NCBI GenBank assembly: GCA_947685225.1
Contig: CANTUV010000072.1
Location: forward strand, 7,006,001-7,070,000
DNA length: 64,000 nucleotides
Origin: Garcia nutans
Taxonomy: Eukaryota; Streptophyta; Magnoliopsida; Malpighiales; Euphorbiaceae
Reading direction: 5' to 3'
Shown here: positions 1 to 12,075 of the stretch, in pieces
Layout of the letters: each line of letters opens with the position of its first letter
Position numbering within the stretch: the first letter of the stretch is position 1
Translations under genes and position numbers: made by a program
Notes under the pieces: model-generated
Database searches by the model: none
Seen by the model: only the letters and a program-made list of their open reading frames with translations
What the model was told of the DNA's origin: nothing

Positions 1-149
1 TTTCTAATTGACGATTTTCTCTCATTTAGCCCTAACTGTTGCCTAGCCAGCCCTTTCGGGTTTTTAAAACTACCAGACTGCTCTAACTTTTACCTAGGCT
101 GCCCTTTTTGGGTTTTCAACCTAGCGAGCTTCTTTTTCCCTTTTTTCTA
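1..149 (-). other. Start of element A 3' untranslated region
   Basis: This stretch follows the integrase stop on the minus strand and holds no open frame. It contains an imperfect repeat of a block including the words GCCTAG and CCCTTT (around 46-65 and 93-112), consistent with the repeat-bearing 3' UTRs common in Tat elements. Nothing else is recognisable. Confidence 0.5.
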
Positions 150-1007
150 TCATACACAAAACCTCTTCAACCTGTCAATGTTTACTGGCTCACTAAATTT
201 GTTCCCATCCATGTCTGATAACTTCATCGCACCTTTGCTCATGACTTGTTTCACGACATATGGCCCTACCCAGCTAGGTCTGAACTTTCCTCTTGGATCA
301 GATACATTAGGCTTACATTGCTTCAACACCAAATTTTTGTCTCTAAATTTTCTAACTTTGACCCTTCTATTGTAGGCCCGAGCTATCTTCTTTTGATATA
401 GTTGGTGATGATATAACGCCTTTAATCTTCTCTCTTCTAATAGATCTAATTGTGTGTATCTACTTGCTACCCATTCTGTTTCAGGCAGTTCAGCTTCCAA
501 GACTACTCTTAGTGACTTGATCTCAATTTCAATTGGCAATACCGCTTCCATCCCATAAACCAAAGAGAACGGTGTCATCCCAGTAGGTGTTCGCACACTT
601 GTCCTATATCCCCATAAAGCAAAGGGAAGCATTTCCAACTAGTCCCTGTAAGTCTTGGTCATCTTGGACAGAATTTGCTTAATTGTCTTGTTCGTTTCTT
701 CTACTACACCATTAGCCTTTGGTCTATAAGGAGAGGATCGATGATGATGGATTTAGTACTTCGAGAATAAATCCTTAACTGCTCCTTGAAACTGTACCCA
801 GTTGTCTGATATCACACTATGCAGGACCCCATATCTGTAGATGAGATTCTTTTCGATAAACCTAGCCATTTGACTTGCACCCAGCTTGTTGAAGGATTCG
901 GCTTCGACCCATTTTGAAAAATAATCAACTGCTACTACAATGAAACGGTGACCGTTTGAGGCTGTCGGATGTATTTCTCCTATAATTTCGATACCTCCAG
1001 GTGGCAA
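150..1007 (-). pseudogene. Element A integrase core and C-terminal domain (broken)
   Basis: Two open segments in different frames form the integrase. The first (1007-753) carries VAVDYFSKWVEAE with the first catalytic Asp and VISDNWVQFQG with the second; the usual SDNG is altered to SDNW. Remnants of the third acidic motif (NGVVEETNK) lie in the broken stretch 752-640. The second segment (638-150, 162 residues) has FALWGYRTS, TGMTPFSLVYGMEAVLPIE and a C-terminal basic region ending LKRFCV, the usual end of a Tat polyprotein. A stop and frameshift separate the halves, so no working integrase can result. Confidence 0.85.
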
Positions 1008-1071
1008 ATGGCCAGGGTGAAGACATTGAATGCAGTTCTTCAGGAGGCATGTGATTCAAGTTACCATGCAT

Positions 1072-1926
1072 CTAACATTGCTGGCACTTCTTTACAAACT
1101 CAATACAGTCTTTCTCCATGGTCAACCAATAGTAACATTGTCGAATAATCTTCTTAACTAGGGCCAAACCACTCATGTGCAAACCGCAACTTCCTGTATG
1201 TATTTCTGACATGATGCGCTCCACTTCAGGCTTTCTTAAACATCTCAAATGTACTCCATCAGGCCATCTTCGATATAACTCCCCATGGAAGGAGATGTTT
1301 TGCAATGACCACTGCCTTATGGCTCTTCTCTCTTTCTTTGTTGTCCTCGGCGGGTATTCTCTTTCTTCCAAAAATTGCCTTATAGTATCATACCACGCAT
1401 CATGGTCTGTATCAATTTCCATGATTGTTTCATATTCATAGCAAGGAGTTGATGAACTGGTCAAGATCAGAGGCTTAAGGAATAGGCTGGCAGGATTTTT
1501 CCATACCGAAGCCAATGTGGCCAGGGCATCAGCCATCGGATTTTCTTCTCTTGACAGGTGTATAAACCTACACTCCTTAAAATTCTTCTTAATCATGGTC
1601 AAGTAATGGTGGTATGGTTTCAATTTTTCCTCTTTTAACTCCCACTCTCCATTTACTTGGGATACTACTAGCAACGAATCACCATAAACTTCCACCTTAT
1701 CCACCTTCATAACCATTAGGGTTTCCAAACCGAAAATACAAGCTTCGTACTCCACCATATTATTGGTTGCCCTAAATTTCAATTTTTTGGCTAAAGGGAT
1801 GAGTTTCCCTTTGGGCGATTCTAGTATAACTCCCAAACCTTCTCCTTTCCTGTTTACTGCTACATCAAAATACATTTTCCACCCTTGTACTTCAATTGCT
1901 TCTAAATGTTCATCTGGAAATTCCAA
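1072..1926 (-). pseudogene. Element A archaeal-type RNase H and integrase zinc-binding domain
   Basis: The open segment of 284 residues begins with a second RNase H. WKMYFDVAVN (residues about 16-25) holds the first catalytic Asp but has Val where the family usually has Gly. NNMVEYEACIFGLE holds the catalytic Glu and VYGDSLLVV the next Asp. The tail MADALATLAS is typical. After a linker, the integrase zinc-binding domain follows, with paired His (EIHTGSCGLH) and a final CxxC (KKCQQC). The frame stops right after that CxxC, and the integrase core resumes in another frame. A second RNase H between RNase H and integrase assigns the element to the Tat group. Confidence 0.87.
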
Positions 1927-1956
1927 GATTACCTCTTCACTTTCTGGTAATGGTTA

Positions 1957-2216
1957 TTGAGCTAGGAATTCTGCCACTGCTCTACCTTTGATTGTTTTCC
2001 TGGTTACATACTCAATCTCAAATTCCTCTAATATTATCAACCATCGACCATATTTCCCAATTAAAGAGGATGTCTCCCTTAAGTACTTCATTGGATCCAG
2101 CTTGGAAATTGCTTGCACACTATATGACTGAAAGTAATGCCGCAACTTCTTAGAAGACCAAACCACGGCTATACAGGTCTTTTTGATGATACTATACTTA
2201 ATTTCATAAGGTAAGA
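1957..2216 (-). pseudogene. Element A RNase H, C-terminal half, left of the solo LTR
   Basis: Translation on the minus strand gives the end of the first RNase H domain (VVWSSKKLRHYF, then DPMKYL and a tail ending AEFLAQ). A TAA stop separates it from the following archaeal RNase H. The frame is continuous with the segment right of 4721 once the inserted LTR and one copy of its 5-bp target duplication (2212-2216) are removed, which confirms that the insertion split one domain. Confidence 0.85.
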
Positions 2217-3006
2217 TGTAACACTCCCACACCCAATACATACACACTACATACACCACAATGTAGTATACATGTATCGAATATAGAAATGCTACGGATT
2301 TTATTAACATTCAAAACATTTTAAATAATACCATCATCTTTCTCATATACATTATAGATAGTAAATACTCAATTTGTAATATAAAACAAAATACATATAT
2401 AAATACATTTAGTTAATACGCAGCGGAATATAGAAAACATTTACATATATGAAAGCATTTGAATACGTATTTACAATTATACATATATTTACATTATAAA
2501 CCATATTTACAAAATATAAAAGAGTTATACATGATTGGCAATTCTTCTATGATCTTTAAGTTCCCAAAATCAACTCTTCAACGTCTACTCTCACTCGGTC
2601 TAGAAGAGCTCTCGGGTTCAACTCTATCAGTTCTATCACCTGCGCGATTAAACACTATCGCGCTAAGCCAACGGCTTAGTAAGATAATCATGCTAATGCC
2701 ATGCTTTAGTGCAATACAATGTCAATTCTCAATCCATATCATACATATAACATTATATATGCAAAGCTAACAACATACTATTGCATATCACAAAGCAATA
2801 TCATATAAGCACACCACATTTTAACATCTTTTCACCTTCTTTATTAATTAATCAAATTATCATTCATGATATTTATGCAACATAGACACCTATGGGCCCA
2901 ACAAGTATTTAATATGATATTCAGAATTCAGAGTTACTGCTTTGGTTCATAATTACGATAATCAAGCCCGTAGGCAATATATCTCATATCTCTATTCATA
3001 TAGAGC

Positions 3007-3183
3007 GTAACAGACCCAGTCTCTTGGACCATCAACTCGGCTAACCTTGAGGAGATCCTCAACCCGGCAAGACTGTTACCAATTATATATATCATAATCA
3101 CAATTCTCATAGTGTAACAGACCCAGTCTCTTGGACCTCTATTTAATTACATGAAGAGATCCTCAACCCGGCAAGACTGTTAC
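3007..3183 (-). repeat. Two 70-73-bp repeat units with inverted ends
   Basis: Two copies (3007-3079 and 3114-3183) begin GTAACAGACCCAGTCTCTTG and end GGCAAGACTGTTAC, so each unit has short inverted termini. The same unit appears four times on the other strand in LTR F (24711-25034). It occupies the variable cassette of this LTR family. Confidence 0.85.
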
Positions 3184-3660
3184 CTTTCATTTTATAGGCA
3201 TGCCTCCAAATTCAGAACTCTGAAACTGAATAACATATTAAACATACCCTATTTCATTTATCTCTTTATCATTCTCATTCTCAATTTGCATATCATAACA
3301 AATAGGCAACCATGCCTCAACACTCTCATTTGTACATTCATAGCCACAAACAATGGCTTCTCAACATATTTGAATAACCATGTCTCAATTCACAATATAA
3401 CACATCACCTTTTACATATCCATAATCAATTACATGGAACATAATCATATATATGTACTTACATATCTCATTTCACAATACCCACAATGCATAACATAAC
3501 AATGTTCATGGTTTTAGGATCTTCCACATGCCTGTGATTAGAGCATTCATTGTTTGAAGTATGTTTAAAGTGTTTAGGTTTAAGTTTAAGCACCAACTTA
3601 CCTTTGAAGAACCCAAAACAAAGCAATTAGAACAAAGAACAAAAACCCTAACCACACAAT

Positions 3661-3845
3661 TGAGGGACACGGGTAGCCCAGTTGAGGGACACGGCCAAGC
3701 TTGTGGCCGTGTCTCTCAACCCAAAACTCACAGTAGCTAACACGACTTGGGAACACGGCCGTGTCACCCAAAAACTCATCCAACACGCCCAAAATCTCTT
3801 GGCTTGGCCATGTCTCACATTGCTTTTGGCCGTGTCACTCAAAAC
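3661..3845. repeat. GC-rich palindromic cassette (GACACGGCC type)
   Basis: Repeated GACACGGCC and GGCCGTGTC half-sites alternate with short spacers, including GACACGGCCAAGCTTGTGG followed by CCGTGTC, a near-perfect hairpin. The stretch is much richer in GC than the flanking LTR. A CACAGTAGCT word lies between the half-sites (3729-3738). Confidence 0.8.
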
Positions 3846-4721
3846 ACAAACCCTAATTATGGCCAAACACTTTCAATTACACTTACACACACTTTTGCAC
3901 AACAATCACCTCATTCAAATGAATATAATTCATGTCATAATCACATATCTTATATAATTATCACAATAACCACTTAAATAGCATATTTAAACACAAACAA
4001 TCTCAAAACCCTAAAACCAAATCAACTCTTGATTCTTCACTAACCACCTTCACTTAACTTACCATCTTCACAACCAAACTAACACCAAATCAAATCTTTT
4101 ATCTTACAAGCAATTTTTAACACTTACAAACCCATCTCAAACATATCAAATCACAAAATCAACAAACCCTAATTCATTTCAAACATCACTTCAACATAAC
4201 CAAAGAAAACAAGAGATTACCTACCTTAAAAGAAGAAATTCCACAAATCTCTAATCACAACCCTTGATTGCTTCTTCAATTTGAGCTTCACTCTTCAAAA
4301 TCTTCTCTTTGTCACTTGCTCCCTTTTTCTATGGAGAGTGCCGGCCACAACAATGGAGAAAGAAGAAAATGATGAAGAAGCAAAGTCAAATTTCCCTTCT
4401 TATATCCACCAAGTGTTCAAACCAAGCAATTACCAAAACACCCTTAACCATATAACTAACCTCTTGTCTCATATATGCCCATCTATGTAATTTCACATGC
4501 CATACAAAAATATCCTCTTGCATTGACTCTCATTTGACCTATTTATATGTTATATATATTATCATATAAACAACATATACCATTTTCTCTAAACCCTCTT
4601 TCCTTTCCCAAAACACTTATACACAAGCATTCACTTCCAATTTCTTTTTCTTATCACAATATATATAAACCAACAACAACAATATACTCAAAAATTCTAG
4701 GGCATACATGAGGATATTACA

Positions 4722-5804
4722 TAAGAGCTTTCTACTCAAATAGTAAACGGCATGCTCAATCCCCGACTCATCTGCTTGGGCTAGCATGGCTCCTATCGAC
4801 TCTTCTTCTACTGCTAAGTATAGTAATAGAGGTTTGCCGGTTTTAGGTGGTTTCAAAATAGGTGGATTCAACAAATACTCTTTTATTCGATCAAAGGCCT
4901 TTTGACATTCTTCATTCCATACGACTGGCTGATTCTTTCTAAGCAACTTGAAGATAGACTCACAGATTGTTGTGAGCTTTGCTATAAATCTGCTAATGTA
5001 CTGTAGTTTACCAATGAATCCTCAAACTTCTCTCTCCGTCTTTGGGGCTGGCATATCCCTGATTGCTTTGACTTTGTCAGGATCTATCTCAATACCGTTC
5101 GGACCAATTACATGTCCCAATAATTTACCTGAAGTAACACCGAATGCACACTTCTTCGGGTTTAATCTTAGCTTATATTTTAAAGCTCTATTGAAGAATA
5201 ATTCTAAATTCTGGAAGTGTTGTTCCCTTGTATCCGACTTCACCATTATGTCATCAACATATGCTTCAACTTCTTTGTGCATCATGTCATGAAATAGTGT
5301 GGTGGCCATCCTTTGGTAGGTTGCTCCAGCATTCTTTAAGCCAAACGGCATCACCCTATAACAAAATATACCCCATGTAGTAATGAAGGTAGTTTTGGCT
5401 TTATCCTCTTGGGCCATTAACACTTGATTGTATCCGGAAAATCCATCTACAAATGAGTGTAGCACCCTAGAGGCCGCACTATCAATGAGAACATCTATAT
5501 GAGGTAAAGGAAAATCATCCTTAGGGGAAGCCTTGTTTAGATCTCTATAGTCCACGCAGACCCTTATCCTCCCATCTTTATTTTGCACAGGTACTATGTT
5601 AGCTAGCCAATCTGGGTATTCTATCACTTCAAGGAACTTCACTTGTATTTGCTTAGTGACCTCTTCTTTAACCAATTCAGTCCACTTAGGTCTTAATCGC
5701 CTAAGCTTTTGTTTGACAGGTTTTATGTGAGTGTATGTAGAAATATGATGCTCAGCTATGTCTCGATCTATCCCCAGCATATCTTCATAAGACCAAGCAA
5801 ACAC
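4722..5804 (-). pseudogene. Element A reverse transcriptase and N-terminal half of RNase H
   Basis: The segment 5804-5022 encodes 260 residues of Ty3/gypsy RT. VDYRDLNKASP (about 84-94), FVDGFSGYNQ with the first catalytic Asp (118-127), VMPFGLKNAGATYQ (151-164) and YVDDIMV with the catalytic Asp pair (182-188) are all present. A TGA after REV (position of a usual Arg) ends the frame near 5022; the thumb and early RNase H resume in 4946-4727 (PVVWNEECQKAFD, then YLAVEEESIGAMLAQ, where the usual catalytic Asp appears as Ala). The solo LTR then interrupts the domain. The RT active site is intact but the gene is broken. Confidence 0.88.
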
Positions 5805-6277
5805 TTCTTCATATTTTTTGAATATTTTTTCAAATCTCTCTCTCTCTCATCATGAGTAAGGTTGGATGCTATGCTAATGTTTTTAGGATTTTCAGTTGTT
5901 CCCAAATTTAATGATTGTGTGTTAACCGAATTAATATTAAAGATGCTCATGTAACTGCTATTTGACTGTATGCAACCATCAGGAGAAACATCACACAAGT
6001 AAGCAAAATCAGACTTTATTGCATTCATTTTGGAAAAGAAAACATCATCATCCTCATACAAAGCAGACAAATTAAAATCAAAATCAAAGTCATTGTTCTC
6101 AGAATCATAAAGTAGGATGTCTTCAAACTTCTCTTCAACCAGGGCAGCAATCTCTTCCAGAGTCTTCTCGGCTTTCAGGGTGGATTCATTCTTCCCTTTT
6201 GGATTGAATTCTTTATTGGTTGACAAGGTGAGCTCTTTCTGCAAAAATTTCAAAACCTGGAATTAACTTACCCATAA
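5768..6277 (-). pseudogene. Element A pol linker upstream of RT
   Basis: An open stretch of 161 residues overlaps the start of the RT frame in another register. It is acidic (DSENNDFDFDFNLS, YEDDD) with no catalytic motif. By position it is the spacer between the G-patch region and RT in Tat pol. Its end NMKKCLLGLM corresponds to the run-up to the RT start MFAWSYEDM, reached only after a frameshift. I infer a linker role from position alone. Confidence 0.5.
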
Positions 6278-6377
6278 ACATGATCGGCTCGGGCTTTCCT
6301 TGGATTGGTCCCATATCTGGAGCTTTGACAAAGATATTTTCAAGTGGTGGGAAGCTCCTCTTCTCATTCTTCTTTGG

Positions 6378-7475
6378 CTAGACATCATTGGCTTCATCAT
6401 ATCCCAACCCCTTCTTGGAAGCTTGAGTTTTAAAATCTGGTAATTTTGTTAATCCGGCCTTACCCTTTCCAAGACCAGCTCCAGGAAGGTATTTCATGTT
6501 CTTCATCATATTCAAAACTTTGGAGTCCACTACTTCATCATCAAAAATTGCAGCCACTTGAAAACCATTGAGAGGCCTCTCAACCATTAGGGCATTAACA
6601 ATCTCATTATCTTCAGCTTCAATGACCACTGTCTCATTTCCGTTGGGGAATTTGATCTTTTGATGAAGGGTGGAAGAAACTCCACCAAGAGGATGAAACC
6701 ATGGTCACCCCAAGAATAAGGCAAAGGTAACAGGTATGTCTAAAACAATAAACTCAATAATAGATTCAATTGGACCAACCTTGACAGCCGCTTTGAATGT
6801 CCCTTCGGCATGCCTCTTAGTGTTGTCATAAGCACGAATTGTCACCTCGGTTGGGTTTAGATCTCTTGTTGACATGGCTAGCTTTGGCAGTATCTTAAGT
6901 GGACAAACATTTATGGCAGACCCATTGTCGACCATTACACATGGAGTTCTCTTGCCCTTGACTTCTATTTTGATAAAGAGAGGGCGAATGTGGTCTCTCC
7001 CCTCCTCCGGTAAGTCCGCATCTGAAAAAGAAACTGCTCCCATATTAACTTCACTCTTTTCTTGGACCTCTTCACATTTCATTACTTTCCTAATTTTTAT
7101 GAAGTTGATTAACTCCTCCGGTGTTGTGGAGGTAGAAATTGGCATGCTAGCTAAGGCTTTGGCCATAGTTTCTCGGTGCTTTTTAGAAGTAGCTAATAAG
7201 TCCCAAATGCTAACACTTGCTTGGGTTCTTTTTAATTGCTTGAGCACAACATCATTTTCTTCTTCTTTATTTCCTACTTCAACTTCCTTTCCCTTATTAG
7301 TTTCTACCTCCTTAGGTGGTGGCCTTGCATAAGGCTTACCAGATCTAGTGTTCATTACTTCATCCTCATCGGGCTCGGACCAAGTCCACTCCTCCTTCTT
7401 GGACACAAGATCATCATCACTATCGCTTGAACAAAATCCATTGACAACACAAATTGTTACCTCTTTATTCACCAT
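6378..7475 (-). pseudogene. Element A aspartic protease and G-patch region
   Basis: The first segment (7475-6705, 256 residues) has a low-complexity N-terminus, NTRSGKPYARPPPKE, then a retropepsin core: VMVDNGSAINVCPLKIL, where D-N-G-S is the catalytic site in the Tat style (DxGSxxNVCP), and FIVLDIPVTFALFLG. The frame ends in TGA exactly where this family has LGRPW, a C-to-T change in an Arg codon by inference. The second segment (6629-6378) is in another frame and carries YLPGAGLGKGKAG and KKGLGYDEA, a glycine-rich G-patch-like motif often seen between protease and RT in Tat elements. Protease processes the polyprotein; here it cannot be made whole. Confidence 0.8.
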
Positions 7476-7478
7476 AGC

Positions 7479-8924
7479 TTATTTAATTTCACCAAATACC
7501 TCTTCTTCTTTTGTCATTTCTCTACCCATATCTTTAAAAGAAGACAAGACAAAATCCTCATGCAATCCTCCTCCAATCATGAAGGTTGCGGGTGGTGGTA
7601 CCCTATTGAATTTTGGTAATGGGTTGTCTTTGGTGTTTGGCTTATTGAGTTCGGGTAGCTTCCCATTATCAATTAGATTTTGAATCTCATGTCTCAACCT
7701 CACACATTTATCCATGTCATGTCCTTGCATTTGGTGAAATTGACAAAATGCTTTGGTGTCAAAGTTAGGTGGGAGAGGGTTAGGCAAAGGACGAGGATTT
7801 AAGGGTTGTAGCAATCCTTTTCTTTGAAGTTTGTTGAGAACCCAAGACATCAGTTTTCCAATTCTGAAAATTGTCTCCTTGTTCCTTGGTTAGTAGCATT
7901 AACACCGATGGCCTTTTGCATGCTTTGGCTACCAAGTTGAGAGCTCCCTTTCTCGTTCCTTTTTGTTGCAAAATGGCTCTTCTCCCTTTCCCATTCTTTG
8001 ATTTGCAAACCAGCTTGGAGAAGGTCTTTGAAACCACGGATGAGTGTATGAGACATCCTCTAACAAAGATTAGGCAACACCCCTCTCACAATCATCCTTA
8101 TTTGATCGGATTCATCGGGTCTCTTCTTGAGTAAAGCAGCCTTGTTTCTCCATCTCTTGACATAATCTACAAAATTCTCATTTGGCCTTTGCCTAATGGA
8201 CTCCACTTCTCATTCGGCCTTTTGCCTAATGGACTCCACTTCCATCAAGGTAACTTCCAACTCAACATTATATCCATATTGTTGGATGAAGGCTTTGTAA
8301 AGTAGATTCCAACTCTTTTGTGTTCCATCATCTAAGGTATTAAACCAATTTTGGACAACAGGGGTCCAATGAGAGCATCAAGTACCTTAGGGTTTGAGCC
8401 TTAGTAGCTCGGGCAGATTGCATGGCAGTGATATACTGCTTCACATGGAGATGATGATTTCCAGTGCCATTGTACTTTGCCAAGGATGGCATCTTGAACT
8501 TGTATGGAACTTCTTCATCTTGTTCAAATAGTTTGTCGATCTCAAACATTTCTTCGATTTTTAGCTTCTTCTCAAATTTCTTTTCTAAATCAACAATCAT
8601 CTTTTCAACATCGGATGTCTCGGTCTTTTTAATAATTGCCTTCTCAACAGCATTCGGTTCTTTCTTCTTCTCTTTAATATCTTGGTAGTATTGAGCCCAA
8701 TCATCATCATCATTGATGATCACCTTTTCATCATCAAAAGCCACTTCACTAACTTTGGTCTTCCCTTTGTTCTTTGGTTTCTTAGTGCTAGCAGACGCCT
8801 CAGCATGGTTCTCTATGATTGCAGTCAATTGGTTCTTCATGGTCTCAGCTAGGGCCTCTTTGATTTCTTCCATCTTGGCATTGAGGGCCTCATCCACCAT
8901 CCTTTGAATTTGTTCAGGCTCCAT
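7479..8924 (-). pseudogene. Element A gag (broken in three frames)
   Basis: The likely start is the Met of MEPEQIQRMVDEALNAKMEE (8924), which opens an acidic, coiled-coil-like N-terminus; upstream in-frame codons lack gag character. The first frame ends at 8340 after the capsid start (YNGTGNHHLHVKQYI). Capsid sequence continues in other frames through 8330-7850 (MSHTLIRGFKDLLQAGLQ) and 7850-7479 (FCQFHQMQGHDMDKC, a zinc-knuckle-like C/H cluster, then NGKLPELNKPNTKDNPLP). A short tandem duplication at about 8183-8240 adds a frame disruption. Gag builds the particle shell; this copy is dead. The same gag family occurs as a fragment at 42338. Confidence 0.8.
8185..8240. repeat. 28-bp tandem duplication within gag of element A
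   Basis: The words GCCTAATGGACTCCACTTC occur twice, about 29 bp apart, in the capsid-coding stretch. A parent gag would need only one copy, so this is a local duplication that adds to the frame damage. Confidence 0.75.
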
Positions 8925-10048
8925 TGTTTTAGGTGAGCAAGTGATTGAGTCGTTGCTAGATACTTCATCTCCGGTGTAGGTCGGATTGTTGTAGGCTTTT
9001 GAACTATCGTATTCCAGGGCTGTGAGCCAGAGAGGATCAATGATATGAGATGCATATGTATGCATGTATGCACAAACAATCAATAAATAAGGATAAATAG
9101 GACATTCCTTCCAACCTTATAACATCCACACACGAATGGCGAGTCTCTTTTCCTAGGTATATGGTTAACAAAATACCATCATGGGGTATCTTGTTTTCAA
9201 ATAATTCCCTCGGACGTTTCAACCAATAGTTATATTTTCAAAAATGGAAATCCATTCATGATAATTCCCATTAATTAGGTTTTAATTCATTCAACCAACT
9301 AATGTTGCTTTTATGCTAAGTTGGATTAAAATGAAATTAAGAGGTTTATTATAAATAGATTTCTCACTTTAAAAAAGGTAAGTAATGGTTCATGCCAAAA
9401 ACAAGCCCATGGTTAATTTATTCTTAGTGTAAACTAGGCCCACAATTGATTTTTGGTATTTCATAATTGACCTAAATAGTTTTATTTCTAAGCCCATTGT
9501 AAAAGATTTTAGAAAAATGGATTTTGGGCTTAGTATTTGGGCCATGGGCCTAAGAATTTATTTATTTATTTTTTAGAAAAGTCTTATGTCCAAAGACCAT
9601 CTTGAAAAATTTTGAAAATAGCTTTGGTCTTTTGGACTTTAAAGAAAAGTTTATTTTGAGCTCTCAATGTATTTAGGTCATATTAGAAAAAGGACAAACC
9701 AAATAAGCCATGATTTAGACTAAGATAAACTAACCATAGTCAAACAACATGCATTTGGGGTAAAACCTAAGGAATGTAACTAGGCCAATTACATGAGCTT
9801 TAGTCATTGTGATAAAAGGCTTAGGTTCCCATAGCAAGTATATACCAAACGGTACGAGGCTATGAGTGGTTATGCCATGCTCGATCTCCATACCTTGAGT
9901 GAAAGTATGGTATCCCTTACATAACATAACACAGGTAACACGGGCGTCCTAACTCACGCACACGATGCAATATAAGATGATGCAATGGATAATATCATTA
10001 TAAGAAAGAATAGAATAATATAAAGACCAACGAAATCAACTTCTCTTA
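8925..10048 (-). other. Element A 5' leader, no gene
   Basis: The stretch between the primer-binding site and gag holds no convincing coding frame. It is moderately AT-rich with no repeats that I can see. It is the expected place for packaging signals, but none can be identified by eye. Confidence 0.6.
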
Positions 10049-10065
10049 TCCCAATGGAGTCACCA
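10049..10065 (-). promoter_or_regulatory. Primer-binding site of element A
   Basis: The minus strand reads TGGTGACTCCATTGGGA one base after the LTR end. Tat elements use a TGGCGACTC-type site matching a tRNA-Arg; this one differs at a few positions, as expected of an old copy. It marks the inner end of the 5' LTR. Confidence 0.7.
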
Positions 10066-11722
10066 CTGTGAGCGGGGATTTTCGCCCCCACTTCCGGTGG
10101 AATGGTTCTTGCGACTTCGGCACTATTTAGGCTCGGGGCCTTAGAGAACACGGACCTAAGTTCGAAGAAAATGGAGTTGCCACTCGGACGGGCCGGGAAA
10201 AAGAAAGGGGTGGATGACTTGATTCCTAAGGAATCCCCAATCCCCTAATGGGTTCGAAAAGTTGGGTACGTGTGGGGAAGGTGAGAAATGGCCCAGCACC
10301 CCCACAACGCCCGGTTCATTAGAACCGGCCTTCTTTACAGGTCTTAATATTATAAAATTCTTAAATATAACAACATTATCCATATTACACACAATAATTA
10401 AAAGAAAGCATCATCATAATAAAATCAAAGTAATGTCCAAACAAAGCAAAACAAATAAATGGACACCCATCTGAAGATGGAAACATGTCCTTACATCACA
10501 TGCCTAGATAGGACACCCACCAAAAGGTAGAAACATGCCCTTTACATAGGTTCTAAAATAGAAAAACAAATTAAATTACATGATGTTTAACTAATAAGGT
10601 ACCCACCAAGTGGAAACATACCTCTTACAACATTGGGAAGTCTAAATAAATTGATAAAATAAATAACCATTCACCATAAATAAATCATTCATCAAAGCTA
10701 TAAAATAAACATCCATCCATGATAAATTAAATAAATCAAGTATTGAAATTAAATAAATTAAAGCATAAGAGATAAATCAAAGCATAATCAAGTATAGAAT
10801 TAAATAAAGCAAATAAAAGTCCAATTATAACTACTGTGACTTTTTATGGAATTAAAATAAATTAGGGTTTTATGTTTTAAAAGGTTGGTAAGACTCTTTG
10901 ATTAAACAAATTAAGGTTTGAATGGTGAAATCATGAAACTAGGGTTTTAGATACTTTGAAACACTTTTGATTCATGGTTTTAAATGGTGATTTCAAGCTA
11001 CTGTGTAAATTTAAAGTATTTGTGTTTTTTATGGTTTTTAATGTTTTAAAGGATTAGGGTTTAAAAAATTAGGGTTTAATGTTTTAAAGGAGTTAGAGTT
11101 TGATATTTTAGGTTTAGAAGTTGAATTAGGGTTTTAGGGTTTTAGAATTAGGGTCTCGGGTGATGAATTTGAATTAGGATTTAGAAAGACAATTTAATGA
11201 TTTCATGAGGTTTTATGAATTTAAACAAACGGATTGAAGTTTTTATAAATAGAAAAGATTTTTTTTATGGTTTTTTGAAAGAAACAATACCAAGTTTAAA
11301 ATTTTAAAAGAAACAGAATTTTAAATTCTAGTTTTGTGGAAAAATATGTTCAATTAGAGTTTTAAAATTTTTAAGAAAAAAATAACAATTTTAAGTCTTT
11401 TTGGAAAATAAAGTAACGTATTAGTGTTTTAACTTTGGAAAAACTAAATTAAAGTTCTAAGGTTTTTGATTTAAAAAATAAAATTTCATAGATTATGCTA
11501 CTGTGAAAAAGTAAAACCAAAAAGAATTTAACATACCTCCTTTTGTTGATTCTCCAAAAATAATTCTTCTTGGATGAACAAGAACAAAGACAATTGCTGC
11601 CTTTGAATTGCTGTTCCAGAAAAAGTTGAATTGAATTGCTTCTTTTCCTTCCTTGATTTGGTTTCAAATTTTCCAAGCTACTGTTGGATTTTCGGCCTCC
11701 CTTAAAATTAATTGCCTTTGGT

Positions 11723-11734
11723 CCTTATTTATAG
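11723..11734 (-). promoter_or_regulatory. TATA box candidate of element A LTR
   Basis: The minus strand reads CTATAAATAAGG. The identical word is at 58107-58118 in the E LTR at the equivalent place. It is the likely core promoter for element transcription. Confidence 0.6.
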
Positions 11735-11924
11735 TGGTTTGATGTGGTTTATTCCTAATTAGTTAAGGCAAGTAATATTAATAAAAAAAGAAGCCGAAAC
11801 CTAATTGAATTAGGTTTCGAAAAATTTGTGTCAAAAAAAATTGCGCTGCCGAAAAAAATTGCTGCAGGAAAAAATACGCTGGAAAAAAAAAACTGCCGCA
11901 GAAAACTACGGTAGTGGGCAGGTT

Positions 11925-12075
11925 GGGGCGTCACCCGTAGGAAATTCCTGCGGGCGACTATTTCGTCCACAAGATTTTCCTGCGAGCAAAATAGAAACAG
12001 GAAAATCCTGCGAGCGAAATAGAAAAGCTATTTCGCCTGCAGGAAATTCCTGCGGGCGAAATGGCCACGGGCCCG
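11925..12075. repeat. GC-rich palindromic cassette (ATTTCGC type) in the Tat LTR
   Basis: GGAAATTCCTGCGGGCGA, then CCTGCGAGCGAAATAG, then TATTTCGCCTGCAGG form overlapping inverted repeats around AGGAAATTCCT-type cores. The E LTR has a related cassette at 57807-57925 with different spacing. Confidence 0.75.

Larger units (their letters stand above)
2217..4721 (-). mobile_element. Solo LTR of a chromovirus-type family inside element A
   Basis: On the minus strand it starts TGTAATATCCTCATGTATGC and ends in GTGTTACA, identical in style to the termini of the LTRs of element G at 46588 and 54397. It is flanked by a perfect 5-bp target duplication, TAAGA (2212-2216 and 4722-4726), so it is a clean solo LTR left by LTR-LTR recombination. 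Length is 2505 bp. Inside are two 70-73-bp units bounded by GTAACAG and CTGTTAC (3007-3079, 3114-3183) and a GC-rich palindromic cassette (3661-3845). No protein-coding frame is supported; the small ORFs are chance. Confidence 0.93.
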
